Source: CAZGSG01 sp964528095 (lineage in GTDB: Bacteria > Bacteroidota > Bacteroidia > Chitinophagales > Chitinophagaceae). Taken from it: 5,375 nt of DNA. The DNA lies in contig CAZGSG010000386.1 in NCBI GenBank assembly GCA_964528095.1, positions 1-5,375 of the forward strand. Reading direction: 5' to 3'. The notes beneath the pieces are model-generated. The model did no database searches. It worked only from the letters and a program-made list of their open reading frames with translations, and was not told the DNA's origin. Both the position numbers and the translations under genes were made by a program. Of the stretch, positions 1 through 5,375 are shown piece after piece. Each line of letters begins with the position of its first letter. Position 1 is the first letter of the stretch.

Positions 1-1055
1 ATCCTATCACCCCCGCTTCAGACATATTACATGAATTAAGCAGGCATAAAAATTTTGGCGTTCGTACATTCCAGGCGGAAGATGAAATAGCCGCGATTAC
101 TTCAGCTATTGGAGCCGCGTATGGTGGTTCACTTGCTGTGACCACTACATCAGGGCCGGGCATGGCCCTCAAAGCGGAAGCGATGGGATTGGCTGTAATG
201 CTGGAGATACCATTACTCATCATTGACGTGCAAAGAGGCGGACCATCTACGGGACTGCCCACCAAGACCGAACAATCGGACCTCTTACAGGCCTATTATG
301 GAAGAAATGGAGAATGCCCGATGCCAATCATCTCCGCATCTACACCTGCAGACTGTTTTGATGCGGTATACGAAGCGGTAAAGCTCTCTGTACAACATAT
401 GACCCCGGTTATTTTTTTAAGTGATGGATACATCGCCAATGGCGCAGAACCCTGGAAATTTCCGCAGGCAGATGATCTGCCACCAATCCATGTCAAATTC
501 AAAACAGAGCTTGGACACGGAGAAGAAAAATTGCAGCCGTATTTGCGGGATGAAAAGCTGGCGCGCCCCTGGGCAATACCCGGCACACCGGGCCTGGAAC
601 ACCGGATCGGTGGACTGGAGAAACAGAATATTACCGGCAATATCAGTTACGAACCGGAGAACCACCAGTTGATGGTGAAACTAAGACAGGAAAAAGTAGA
701 CAAGATCGCCGAATACATTCCTGAGCAAAAAATAGATAATGGCGAAGACAAAGGAAAAGTGCTGGTATTAGGCTGGGGCTCTACGTATGGAGCTATTAAA
801 TCAGCTGTGGTGGAATTAAGAGCGGAAGGTCACGCGGTAAGCCATGCGCATCTCCGGCATATGCGTCCTTTCCCAAAAAATCTTGGTGAAATTCTGAAAG
901 GGTTTGATACGATACTGATCCCTGAGATCAATAACGGGCAACTTATCAAGATCATCCGTGATGTATATTTTGTAGATGCCAAAGGATATCACAAGATCAT
1001 GGGAGTGCCTATTACGAAAACAGAGTTGATCGAAGAAGTGAAAAAATATCTATAG
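1..1055 (+). CDS. korA: 2-oxoacid:ferredoxin oxidoreductase, alpha subunit (2-oxoglutarate type likely), 5'-truncated
   Basis: The reading frame is open from base 3 and encodes 350 visible residues before a TAG stop. The start lies outside the window, and the GTG at 138 is internal. The visible part begins with PITPASD, the conserved start of the pyruvate/2-oxoacid oxidoreductase alpha domain. It continues with TTTSGPG (visible residues 47-53) and QRGGPSTGLPT (77-87), and a C-terminal transketolase-like domain with GWGST (257-261). In this family the enzyme oxidatively decarboxylates a 2-oxoacid with CoA and reduces ferredoxin, in the cytoplasm. Bacteroidota alpha subunits are usually about 600 residues because a gamma domain is fused in front, so roughly 250 residues are probably missing here. 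The thiamine-diphosphate-binding beta subunit (korB) is not downstream, where the next gene is convergent. 2-Oxoglutarate is the likeliest substrate by family resemblance, but the sequence alone does not prove it. Confidence 0.9.
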   Translation, partial: PITPASDILHELSRHKNFGVRTFQAEDEIAAITSAIGAAYGGSLAVTTTSGPGMALKAEAMGLAVMLEIPLLIIDVQRGGPSTGLPTKTEQSDLLQAYYGRNGECPMPIISASTPADCFDAVYEAVKLSVQHMTPVIFLSDGYIANGAEPWKFPQADDLPPIHVKFKTELGHGEEKLQPYLRDEKLARPWAIPGTPGLEHRIGGLEKQNITGNISYEPENHQLMVKLRQEKVDKIAEYIPEQKIDNGEDKGKVLVLGWGSTYGAIKSAVVELRAEGHAVSHAHLRHMRPFPKNLGEILKGFDTILIPEINNGQLIKIIRDVYFVDAKGYHKIMGVPITKTELIEEVKKYL

Positions 1056-1064
1056 GTTCTATTA

Positions 1065-1163
1065 AGTTTTTAGTTCAGTGTTCGAAGTTCATTGATGGTC
1101 GTTTCTGGTTGTATTAATAACCCCGGCCAGAGGTTTCGAACAATGAACTCCAAACTAAAAACT
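1065..1163. repeat. Long imperfect inverted repeat between convergent genes, possible bidirectional terminator
   Basis: The outer arms AGTTTTTAGTT (1065-1075) and AACTAAAAACT (1153-1163) are perfect 11-bp complements. Inside lie GTTCGAA (1080-1086) and GTTCATTG (1087-1094) on the left, with TTCGAAC (1135-1141) and CAATGAAC (1141-1148) on the right. Each left block is complementary to one right block, but their order makes the two pairings mutually exclusive. A small central stem, TCTGG (1104-1108) with CCAGA (1127-1131), is also possible. The element fills almost the whole gap between the korA and LytTR stops. It could end transcription from both sides, or it could be a copy of a dispersed intergenic repeat. 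It lacks the compact GC stem plus U-run of a standard intrinsic terminator. Confidence 0.6.
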
Positions 1164-1173
1164 CAAAAGATCT

Positions 1174-1878
1174 TTATTTCGCATATTGTTCAATGATCCC
1201 AAAGAATCCATCCCTGTAATTATCGCTGACAGGTAATTCATGTGATTGAATGGTTACCGATTTTCTTGATGCTGTTGCTACTTTGCGTATTGAAACGATA
1301 TAAGAACGGTGAATGCGGCAAAACTCCTCCTGGTCGAGCAGGTCTTCAAAATATTTAAGGTTATGTAGTATGATGAGCGGAGAGGGACTGGAAACCAGGT
1401 GTATCTTGGTATAATCCTTTAATCCTTCCAGGTAAAGTATATCATGATAAAAGATCTTGAACAACTTATGCGCTGCATTGATAAAAAAATAATCTCTTTC
1501 CTTTACTACTTTATTGTTCTTTAATTCGAAATGATCTTTTACCCGGTTGCATGCAGCCAGGAATTTTTCAAATGAAATAGGCTTAAGCAGGTAATCGATG
1601 GCCTTTAACTCAAAACCATCAATAGCGAATTCACTGTAAGCTGTGGTAAAAATCACTTCTGGTTTGTGGGAAAGCGAGCGGAAAAAATCAGTACCTGAAA
1701 TATCAGGCATTTTAATATCGAGAAATAAAAGATCTACCTGTTTCGATTCTAATAAAGGTAAAGCCTGCAATGGTTCTTCAAATCTGCCCGCCAGTTTCAG
1801 GTAAGGAGTTTTGTGTACAAAGTCCTGCAGCAATTGCAGGGCTAATGGTTCATCGTCTATCAAAACGCAGTTAATCAT
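1174..1878 (-). CDS. LytTR-family response regulator
   Basis: This 234-residue protein has the usual length for a receiver plus LytTR DNA-binding domain. The receiver (about residues 2-120) has the acidic pair D8-D9, the probable phosphoacceptor D54 in FLDIKMPD, T78/T79 and K99 in LLKP. The LytTR domain (about 125-232) has ILYLEGLKDYTKIHL (147-161), FCRIHRSYIV (186-195) and LPVSDNYRDGF (215-225). In this family phosphorylation by a LytS-like kinase promotes binding to short direct repeats in promoters. The ATG lies inside the end of the kinase gene, in ATGATTAA, giving an 8-nt overlap that fixes the start and suggests translational coupling. It is the last gene of the minus-strand cluster. 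All key receiver residues are present, so phosphorylation control is expected. Target genes cannot be read from the window. Confidence 0.95.
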   Translation of the reverse strand: MINCVLIDDEPLALQLLQDFVHKTPYLKLAGRFEEPLQALPLLESKQVDLLFLDIKMPDISGTDFFRSLSHKPEVIFTTAYSEFAIDGFELKAIDYLLKPISFEKFLAACNRVKDHFELKNNKVVKERDYFFINAAHKLFKIFYHDILYLEGLKDYTKIHLVSSPSPLIILHNLKYFEDLLDQEEFCRIHRSYIVSIRKVATASRKSVTIQSHELPVSDNYRDGFFGIIEQYAK

Positions 1879-3424
1879 CGGTCAGGTTGATTTTCAGTTT
1901 TACAATATAGAGCTTGTCTTCTTCGCGGGCATCAAGCTCGTATTTATCCGGGTACAACAGGTCAAGCCGGCGGGTCACATTCTTTAATCCAAGACCACCG
2001 GGCGTGAAAGTATCGCTTTTGATCACCGGGTTGATGACGGATAGTGTTAATGTTTTTTCAAAAACTTCCAGGTGAATGTGGATGGTCGATGAATGAGAAT
2101 AGCTTATCCCATGTTTAAACGAATTCTCTATAAACGAGATCAGTAGTAAAGGAGCAATACGATGTTGTTGCAGATCTCCTTTTACACTATAATCGATCAC
2201 AACCTTGGAAGACAGCCGCATTCGCTGCAGGTCGATATAGTTATTGAGATACTGTATGTCTTTCTCAAGCGCTACTTTTTCTTCACCCGATTCATATAAT
2301 ACATAACGTAATAACTCTGATAGTTTCAGGATTGAATATTCGGTATGCTCGGACCTGCTATGCGCCTGGGAATAAATACTGTTTAATGTATTAAAAAGAA
2401 AATGCGGATTGATCTGCGATTTTAAAAAATTCACTTCCGCATTCAGGTTCGCATTCTCCAGTGTTTTTCGTTCATTCTGGTTGCGCACAAATGAATAGGC
2501 CAGTCGGATAAATCCTCCAATCAGTAATACGAGCGCAAATGAACTGATAGCGTTACTAAGTGAACGAAACAGGAGTGGCCTGGGCACACCCAAAATCTTG
2601 TCCTCTCTGAAAGTGAATAATATATTCCCGGCGGGAAAAGTAGGCATTGCATAAGCGATAGAATCAATAATAGGAACAAGCGCAGGAGTAGCAATCACCA
2701 TATTGCTCGAGTCCGGATAATGATTTTTAACACGAAAGCTTCCCGTATAGGGGCGGGCAGCGGTAGTAGAATGAAATAGAGAATCCTCATCCCGTATGTT
2801 ATATACAGACGGGTAATCTTCTTCCATCTGTTCATCGTACCCGTGCATCTCCTGGGGCACCGCCTCTATCGCGCTGGTAACACCTATATACCGTCCATGA
2901 CCCCGCGTCATACGCTTATGTGTTCCGTTACCTGTAGTACGATGAAAAAAAGAATCGTCAGCCGGCATATCATATGCTGTTGCGTAATCTCCCCCTACCT
3001 GGCCACCAAAAACAGTATCGGCCGGTTTTACCGCGGCAAGAGATTGCACCATCTGGAACGGTGGTCTTTTACGATATGCCAGGTAATTATTCTTGACCAC
3101 CACATTCTGTGCCAGGTAGATGACAAACGACAATACGACCAGCGCGGCATATGCCAGGTATTTTCTTCTTTCAAAATAACGGGGAATGAATAAATAATAA
3201 TTCAGATAGAAGATCACTACCAATACCGCTTTATCAATCAGTTCGCTTTTGATAAAAAGATTATCGCTAATGCGTACCGGGTAAAGTAATACAGGAAGAA
3301 GAAATAATAACCCCCAGGCAATCATATGGATGAGTACAATAAGAAATATGGGAGGCTTTTTCGTTGCTTTTTTGTATCCAAAAAGCGTCAGTAGAAAACC
3401 ATTTATACTTTCCTTGCCAGCCAT
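1871..3424 (-). CDS. LytS/YehU-like sensor histidine kinase with enlarged extracytoplasmic region
   Basis: The 517-residue membrane kinase is paired with the overlapping LytTR regulator. Hydrophobic segments lie at about 25-48, 64-81, 89-109 and 289-309. With a cytoplasmic N-terminus, this places residues about 111-285 outside the inner membrane. The cytoplasmic part has the His_kinase signature QINPHFLFNTLNS with H341 as probable phosphosite, then an ATPase domain with the N-box FIENSFKHG (431-439) and the G-box GGLGLKN (476-482). Many relatives are about 350 residues with short loops; the extra length here is the 111-285 region, which is polar, His/Tyr/Asp-rich and internally duplicated. 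The ATG at 3424 lies 8 nt after the upstream stop and has no clear Shine-Dalgarno site, as is usual in Bacteroidota. The kinase role is secure; the signal is unknown, though co-expression with two envelope proteins suggests an envelope cue. Confidence 0.93.
   Translation of the reverse strand: MAGKESINGFLLTLFGYKKATKKPPIFLIVLIHMIAWGLLFLLPVLLYPVRISDNLFIKSELIDKAVLVVIFYLNYYLFIPRYFERRKYLAYAALVVLSFVIYLAQNVVVKNNYLAYRKRPPFQMVQSLAAVKPADTVFGGQVGGDYATAYDMPADDSFFHRTTGNGTHKRMTRGHGRYIGVTSAIEAVPQEMHGYDEQMEEDYPSVYNIRDEDSLFHSTTAARPYTGSFRVKNHYPDSSNMVIATPALVPIIDSIAYAMPTFPAGNILFTFREDKILGVPRPLLFRSLSNAISSFALVLLIGGFIRLAYSFVRNQNERKTLENANLNAEVNFLKSQINPHFLFNTLNSIYSQAHSRSEHTEYSILKLSELLRYVLYESGEEKVALEKDIQYLNNYIDLQRMRLSSKVVIDYSVKGDLQQHRIAPLLLISFIENSFKHGISYSHSSTIHIHLEVFEKTLTLSVINPVIKSDTFTPGGLGLKNVTRRLDLLYPDKYELDAREEDKLYIVKLKINLTDD
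2762..2989 (-). repeat. Internal tandem duplication in the kinase sensor region
   Basis: Kinase residues 146-164 (DYATAYDMPADDSFFHRTT, bases 2933-2989) align without gaps to residues 203-221 (DYPSVYNIRDEDSLFHSTT, bases 2762-2818). Nine of 19 positions are identical and about five more are conservative. The offset is exactly 57 residues (171 bp). The DNA of the two copies also aligns, with roughly 70 percent identity by eye, so the likeness comes from duplication and not from composition alone. Weaker similarity may extend upstream of each copy (AV at 131-132 and 188-189, Q at 142 and 199). Confidence 0.7.
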
Positions 3425-3432
3425 GGTTGGGT

Positions 3433-3759
3433 TTATTGGTGTTGCAGAATAGTTTGAACCTCCAATGTACTGACCGTCGGGGGATGTCCTGCTTTCAATT
3501 TGTTAATTATCAGGCTAGCTGTTCTTTCTGCCTGTTCTTTTTTTTCAAAACCCCTCTGCGCTGGCAATGAAGGGATGGACTCCTGGCGAATGAATAAGGT
3601 ATCATTCACCAGGATATCATAACCCCAACCAGTAGTAACCTCAAAAACCCTGGCTTCGAGCCGGTAGGTATCAGCTCTTTTTCCCTGTACAAAAAAAATG
3701 AGCGCTGATAGCAGGATGGCGATCAGCATGACTACCATAATATATTTTTTAGTCGCCAT
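3433..3759 (-). CDS. Small membrane-anchored DUF4907-type protein
   Basis: This 108-residue protein has one hydrophobic segment at about residues 7-25 after a short Lys-containing N-terminus. The segment is a signal anchor or an uncleaved signal peptide, with no lipobox cysteine. The remaining 80 or so residues should be extracytoplasmic. They contain GWGYDI (44-49), IRQESIP (57-63), GF (70-71), an Ala-rich helix with spacing typical of the family (77-90), and PPTV (93-96). I recognise this pattern as the DUF4907 family of Bacteroidota, from memory and without a profile search; its function is not established. The ATG is embedded in the end of the kelch gene (ATGGCGACTAA, 11-nt overlap), and the stop lies 8 nt before the kinase start. 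That position suggests translational coupling and a role with the kelch lipoprotein and the kinase, for instance as an accessory sensor subunit. This role is inference. Confidence 0.75.
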   Translation of the reverse strand: MATKKYIMVVMLIAILLSALIFFVQGKRADTYRLEARVFEVTTGWGYDILVNDTLFIRQESIPSLPAQRGFEKKEQAERTASLIINKLKAGHPPTVSTLEVQTILQHQ

Positions 3760-4783
3760 CTACCTGTTCATCTGAAGGGTGAAGCTCATAACCATTGTCC
3801 ATAATAAGCGAACCGCTTCTGCCGGTAAGAACAAAACCCCTGTTGGAAAGGGAAAAGGCGATCGCACCCGTACGTCCTGTGCCCTCGAAGCCTGTTTTTT
3901 GTAACCAGCTATCAGAAGATGGATCGTATTGCCAGGTAGAAGATGTTTGCGAACTGTTTTCACCTGTGGTGAGATAAGCCAGGTTGTTCATCACAAACAC
4001 CACCCCGTTTTGCCTGGCGATACCTGAATAATCATCATCATAGCTATCTTCGCTATAGTTATAGATTTTTCTTTTTTCTGCCCATTTATCTGCTGCCGGA
4101 TCATAGGCATATAAATCCTGCAATATTTCACCGTTATTATTTCCAGAAACAACATAGGCAATATTATTTACGACAAAAGCTGCTGCAGCGGAGCGTTTGG
4201 TACCGTCGATACTTGCTTTCTGTACCCAGCTTCCCGGATCAGCAGCACTGGCACCCGGGGTATATTGCCAAAGGTCTTTCAGGTAATTACCATCATAGCC
4301 GCAGGAAATATATCCTTTGCCGCTTACTGCAAAAGCAACAGCATCATAACGACCCGAACCAGGGAAACCGGCTTTTTGTACCCAGCTATTTGTAGCAGGA
4401 TCATATTCCCAAAAATCATTCAACCGGTTAGCGCCATCATAACCCGTACCCAGGTATCCTTTATTACCAATGCTAAAACCTGCCGCAGAGTTTCTGGCAA
4501 CACCTGGCAAATCTGCTTTTTGTGTCCAGTATTTTTTTTCAAGACTGAATTCCCAAAGATCTTTGAAACGGTCCCGGTCGGTGGTACCCGTAGTGATATA
4601 GGCATAATCACCGATCGTAAATGATACGGCCTCACTCCTGGCATTGCCATCAAAATCTGAAGCCCTTGTCCAGTTACCAATTAATTCGTCATCATCATCT
4701 GTATTCTTTGTACAGCTTTGTGAAATAATCATGGCTGTCATGACCAAAGAGCCGCCTAACAGCCATACATGTACTTTTCTCAT
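3749..4783 (-). CDS. Kelch-repeat (six-bladed beta-propeller) lipoprotein
   Basis: The 344-residue protein starts with a signal peptide (MRKV, then a hydrophobic run) ending in SQSC, with C24 as the probable lipidated cysteine. The residues after it, TKNTDDDDE, are strongly acidic, resembling the lipoprotein export signal known from Bacteroidota surface lipoproteins. Six kelch-like repeats follow, each opening with a Trp at 38, 86, 134, 186, 234 and 293, and carrying patterns such as WVQKA, a small-residue beta strand, a TG or CG turn and DLWEYDP. Spacings of 48, 48, 52, 48 and 59 residues fit one six-bladed propeller filling the mature protein. Blade five contains an acidic Tyr/Asp insertion (241-253). 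No catalytic residues are apparent, so binding of a glycan or protein is more likely than enzymatic activity. It is first in the four-gene cluster and overlaps the DUF4907 gene by 11 nt. Confidence 0.88.
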   Translation of the reverse strand: MRKVHVWLLGGSLVMTAMIISQSCTKNTDDDDELIGNWTRASDFDGNARSEAVSFTIGDYAYITTGTTDRDRFKDLWEFSLEKKYWTQKADLPGVARNSAAGFSIGNKGYLGTGYDGANRLNDFWEYDPATNSWVQKAGFPGSGRYDAVAFAVSGKGYISCGYDGNYLKDLWQYTPGASAADPGSWVQKASIDGTKRSAAAAFVVNNIAYVVSGNNNGEILQDLYAYDPAADKWAEKRKIYNYSEDSYDDDYSGIARQNGVVFVMNNLAYLTTGENSSQTSSTWQYDPSSDSWLQKTGFEGTGRTGAIAFSLSNRGFVLTGRSGSLIMDNGYELHPSDEQVDGD

Positions 4784-4834
4784 TGCAATAAATTTTTATA
4801 AAAATATCCGCAGCATATCGGAAGACTATCTTAA

Positions 4835-4885
4835 AATAGATAAGCAAGCCGATCACGCAGACTAATCGTTCATTTTAATAGATAA
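4835..4885. repeat. Direct repeat AATAGATAA, two copies 42 bp apart
   Basis: The 9-mer AATAGATAA occurs at 4835-4843 and 4877-4885. The 42-bp offset is four helical turns, so a bound regulator would sit on the same face of the DNA at both sites. A degenerate third form, AATAGACTATAA, lies at 4974-4985. The motif is A/T-rich, so chance is a real alternative. Confidence 0.35.
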
Positions 4886-4886
4886 C

Positions 4887-4915
4887 CGGTTTTTTGTGAA
4901 AGTGGGCGGTTATTT
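4887..4915. repeat. Direct repeat CGGTTnTTT, two copies 20 bp apart
   Basis: CGGTTTTTT (4887-4895) and CGGTTATTT (4907-4915) match at eight of nine bases with a 20-bp offset, close to the two-turn spacing of known LytTR half-sites. Each is followed by TGTG after zero to two extra bases. The copies do not match published LytTR consensus half-sites closely. A LytTR operator is therefore only a candidate explanation. Confidence 0.3.
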
Positions 4916-5036
4916 CTGTGTAAATCCAATTAATCTGCTCAGGATGCCAATTCGCAGATTTATAAAGCTGATCAATAGACTATAACAAAATAGCGCTGAA
5001 TGACCAGAATAAATTGCGGCATTCAAAAAATCGAAT

Positions 5037-5375
5037 ATGACTGCTGTGAAAAAAATAAGGATACACCTGCTTTGTTTTATCATCCTGCTCTCGATACTAT
5101 CCTGCACGCGTAGTACAATAGAGTTTGGAACGGTACCGGAAAATAATTATACCCGGGTTGTATTTATTGATACTGTGCAGGTCAGACTATCAACCGTATT
5201 GACAGATTCATTTGCTACCGGCAGCGCTACCTCATTCCTGCTTGGCAGGTACCGGGACCCTTACCTGGGCAAAGTAAACGCTGCCGCTTTTTTTCAATTG
5301 GATAAACCTGCCATCATTCCCACGATACCTGCAGGAGCTATATATGATTCATTGAGTCTTATTGTTAAACCAAAT
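5037..5375 (+). CDS. DUF4270-family lipoprotein, N-terminal part
   Basis: The frame opens at an ATG and continues for 113 codons without a stop to the right edge, so the gene is cut at its 3' end. The N-terminus (MTAVKKIR, then a hydrophobic run) ends in the lipobox ILSC with probable lipidated C23. The mature part contains DTVQVRLSTVLTDSF (46-60), LLGRYRDPYLGKVNAAAFFQL (about 68-88) and YDSLSLIVKPN (103-113). This order is what I recognise from DUF4270 proteins, a Bacteroidota lipoprotein family of unknown function, usually well over 400 residues long. The recognition is from memory. An alternative GTG start three codons later would leave the signal peptide intact. The residues after the cysteine (TRSTIEFG) are not acidic, unlike those of the neighbouring kelch lipoprotein. 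The gene is divergent from the kelch operon and need not share its function. Confidence 0.82.
   Translation, partial: MTAVKKIRIHLLCFIILLSILSCTRSTIEFGTVPENNYTRVVFIDTVQVRLSTVLTDSFATGSATSFLLGRYRDPYLGKVNAAAFFQLDKPAIIPTIPAGAIYDSLSLIVKPN

Larger units (their letters stand above)
4784..5036. promoter_or_regulatory. Divergent intergenic region expected to hold promoters of the kelch operon and the DUF4270 gene
   Basis: This 253-bp A/T-rich gap lies between two divergent starts, so both promoters should be here. The Bacteroidota promoter pattern (TTTG, about 19 bp, TAnnTTTG) has only weak matches. On the plus strand TTTG at 4893-4896 is followed by TATTTCTG at 4911-4918, but the spacing is only 14 bp. 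On the minus strand TTGC and TAGTCTTC, upstream of the kelch start, are poorer. The region contains a palindrome AACCGGTT (4884-4891), an inverted repeat ATAACCG (4882-4888) with CGGTTAT (4907-4913), and two pairs of short direct repeats listed separately. No RNA gene or convincing small protein gene was found. Confidence 0.5.

Noticed and set aside
296..640. Minus-strand open frame of 114 codons inside korA
   Set aside because: It is antisense to a strongly conserved enzyme gene, has no recognisable domain, and arises from the codon bias of the real gene.
2843..3193. Plus-strand open frame of 116 codons opposite the kinase sensor region
   Set aside because: The minus strand encodes a continuous, well-supported kinase with membrane segments here; the antisense frame has Cys/His-rich shadow composition and no motif.
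4215..4387. Near-identical 17-mers at 4215-4231 and 4371-4387, considered as a mobile or CRISPR-like repeat
   Set aside because: They are 156 bp (52 codons) apart and encode the same AWVQKA-type segment of successive kelch blades, so they are explained by the protein repeat.
4265..4624. Plus-strand open frame of 119 codons opposite the kelch gene
   Set aside because: It mirrors the periodic kelch repeats on the other strand and shows no protein-like features of its own.
4944..4985. Short plus-strand frame MPIRRFIKLINRL upstream of the DUF4270 gene, a possible leader peptide
   Set aside because: At 13 codons it is too short to support; there is no properly spaced ribosome site, no run of regulatory codons, and no attenuator-like hairpin after it.
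4910..5107. Minus-strand open frame of 65 codons across the DUF4270 start
   Set aside because: It begins inside the DUF4270 signal-peptide coding region and its hydrophobic stretch is the antisense of intergenic A/T-rich DNA; no family resemblance.
5000..5113. Plus-strand frame of 37 codons overlapping the DUF4270 start in another phase
   Set aside because: It overlaps the well-supported lipoprotein signal peptide, and its Cys-rich product resembles nothing known to me.

Overview
The window looks like chromosomal DNA of a Bacteroidota bacterium, most likely the Chitinophagaceae or a close relative. Four things point there: two lipoprotein signal peptides ending in SCT, the DUF4270 and DUF4907 families, a LytS-like kinase with a LytTR regulator, and start codons preceded by A/T-rich stretches instead of clear Shine-Dalgarno sites. 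The placement comes from family content and was not tested by alignment.

Layout: (1) Bases 1-1055 (+) hold the 3' part of a fused-type 2-oxoacid:ferredoxin oxidoreductase alpha subunit (korA-like), cut by the left edge. (2) Bases 1056-1173 separate two convergent genes and carry a long imperfect inverted repeat with two competing inner pairings. (3) Bases 4783 down to 1174 (-) form a tight four-gene cluster, in transcription order: a six-repeat kelch lipoprotein, a small membrane-anchored DUF4907-type protein, a LytS/YehU-like sensor histidine kinase, and a LytTR response regulator. The junctions are an 11-nt overlap, an 8-nt gap and an 8-nt overlap, so co-transcription and translational coupling are very likely. 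(4) Bases 4784-5036 are a divergent intergenic region with several short repeats. (5) From 5037 (+) a DUF4270 lipoprotein begins and runs off the right edge.

The most interesting part is the minus-strand cluster. Two envelope proteins of unknown role, one probably lipid-anchored and carrying an acidic export-like signal, are produced with a histidine kinase whose extracytoplasmic part is enlarged by about 170 residues and contains an internal duplication. A reasonable inference is an envelope-sensing module: the kelch propeller and the DUF4907 protein would be sensor partners or ligand binders, the kinase would pass the signal across the inner membrane, and the LytTR protein would act on promoters, perhaps its own. 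The sequence supports the gene identities and the operon structure. The signal, the ligand and the target genes are not visible. The flanking korA and DUF4270 genes look like ordinary chromosomal neighbours.
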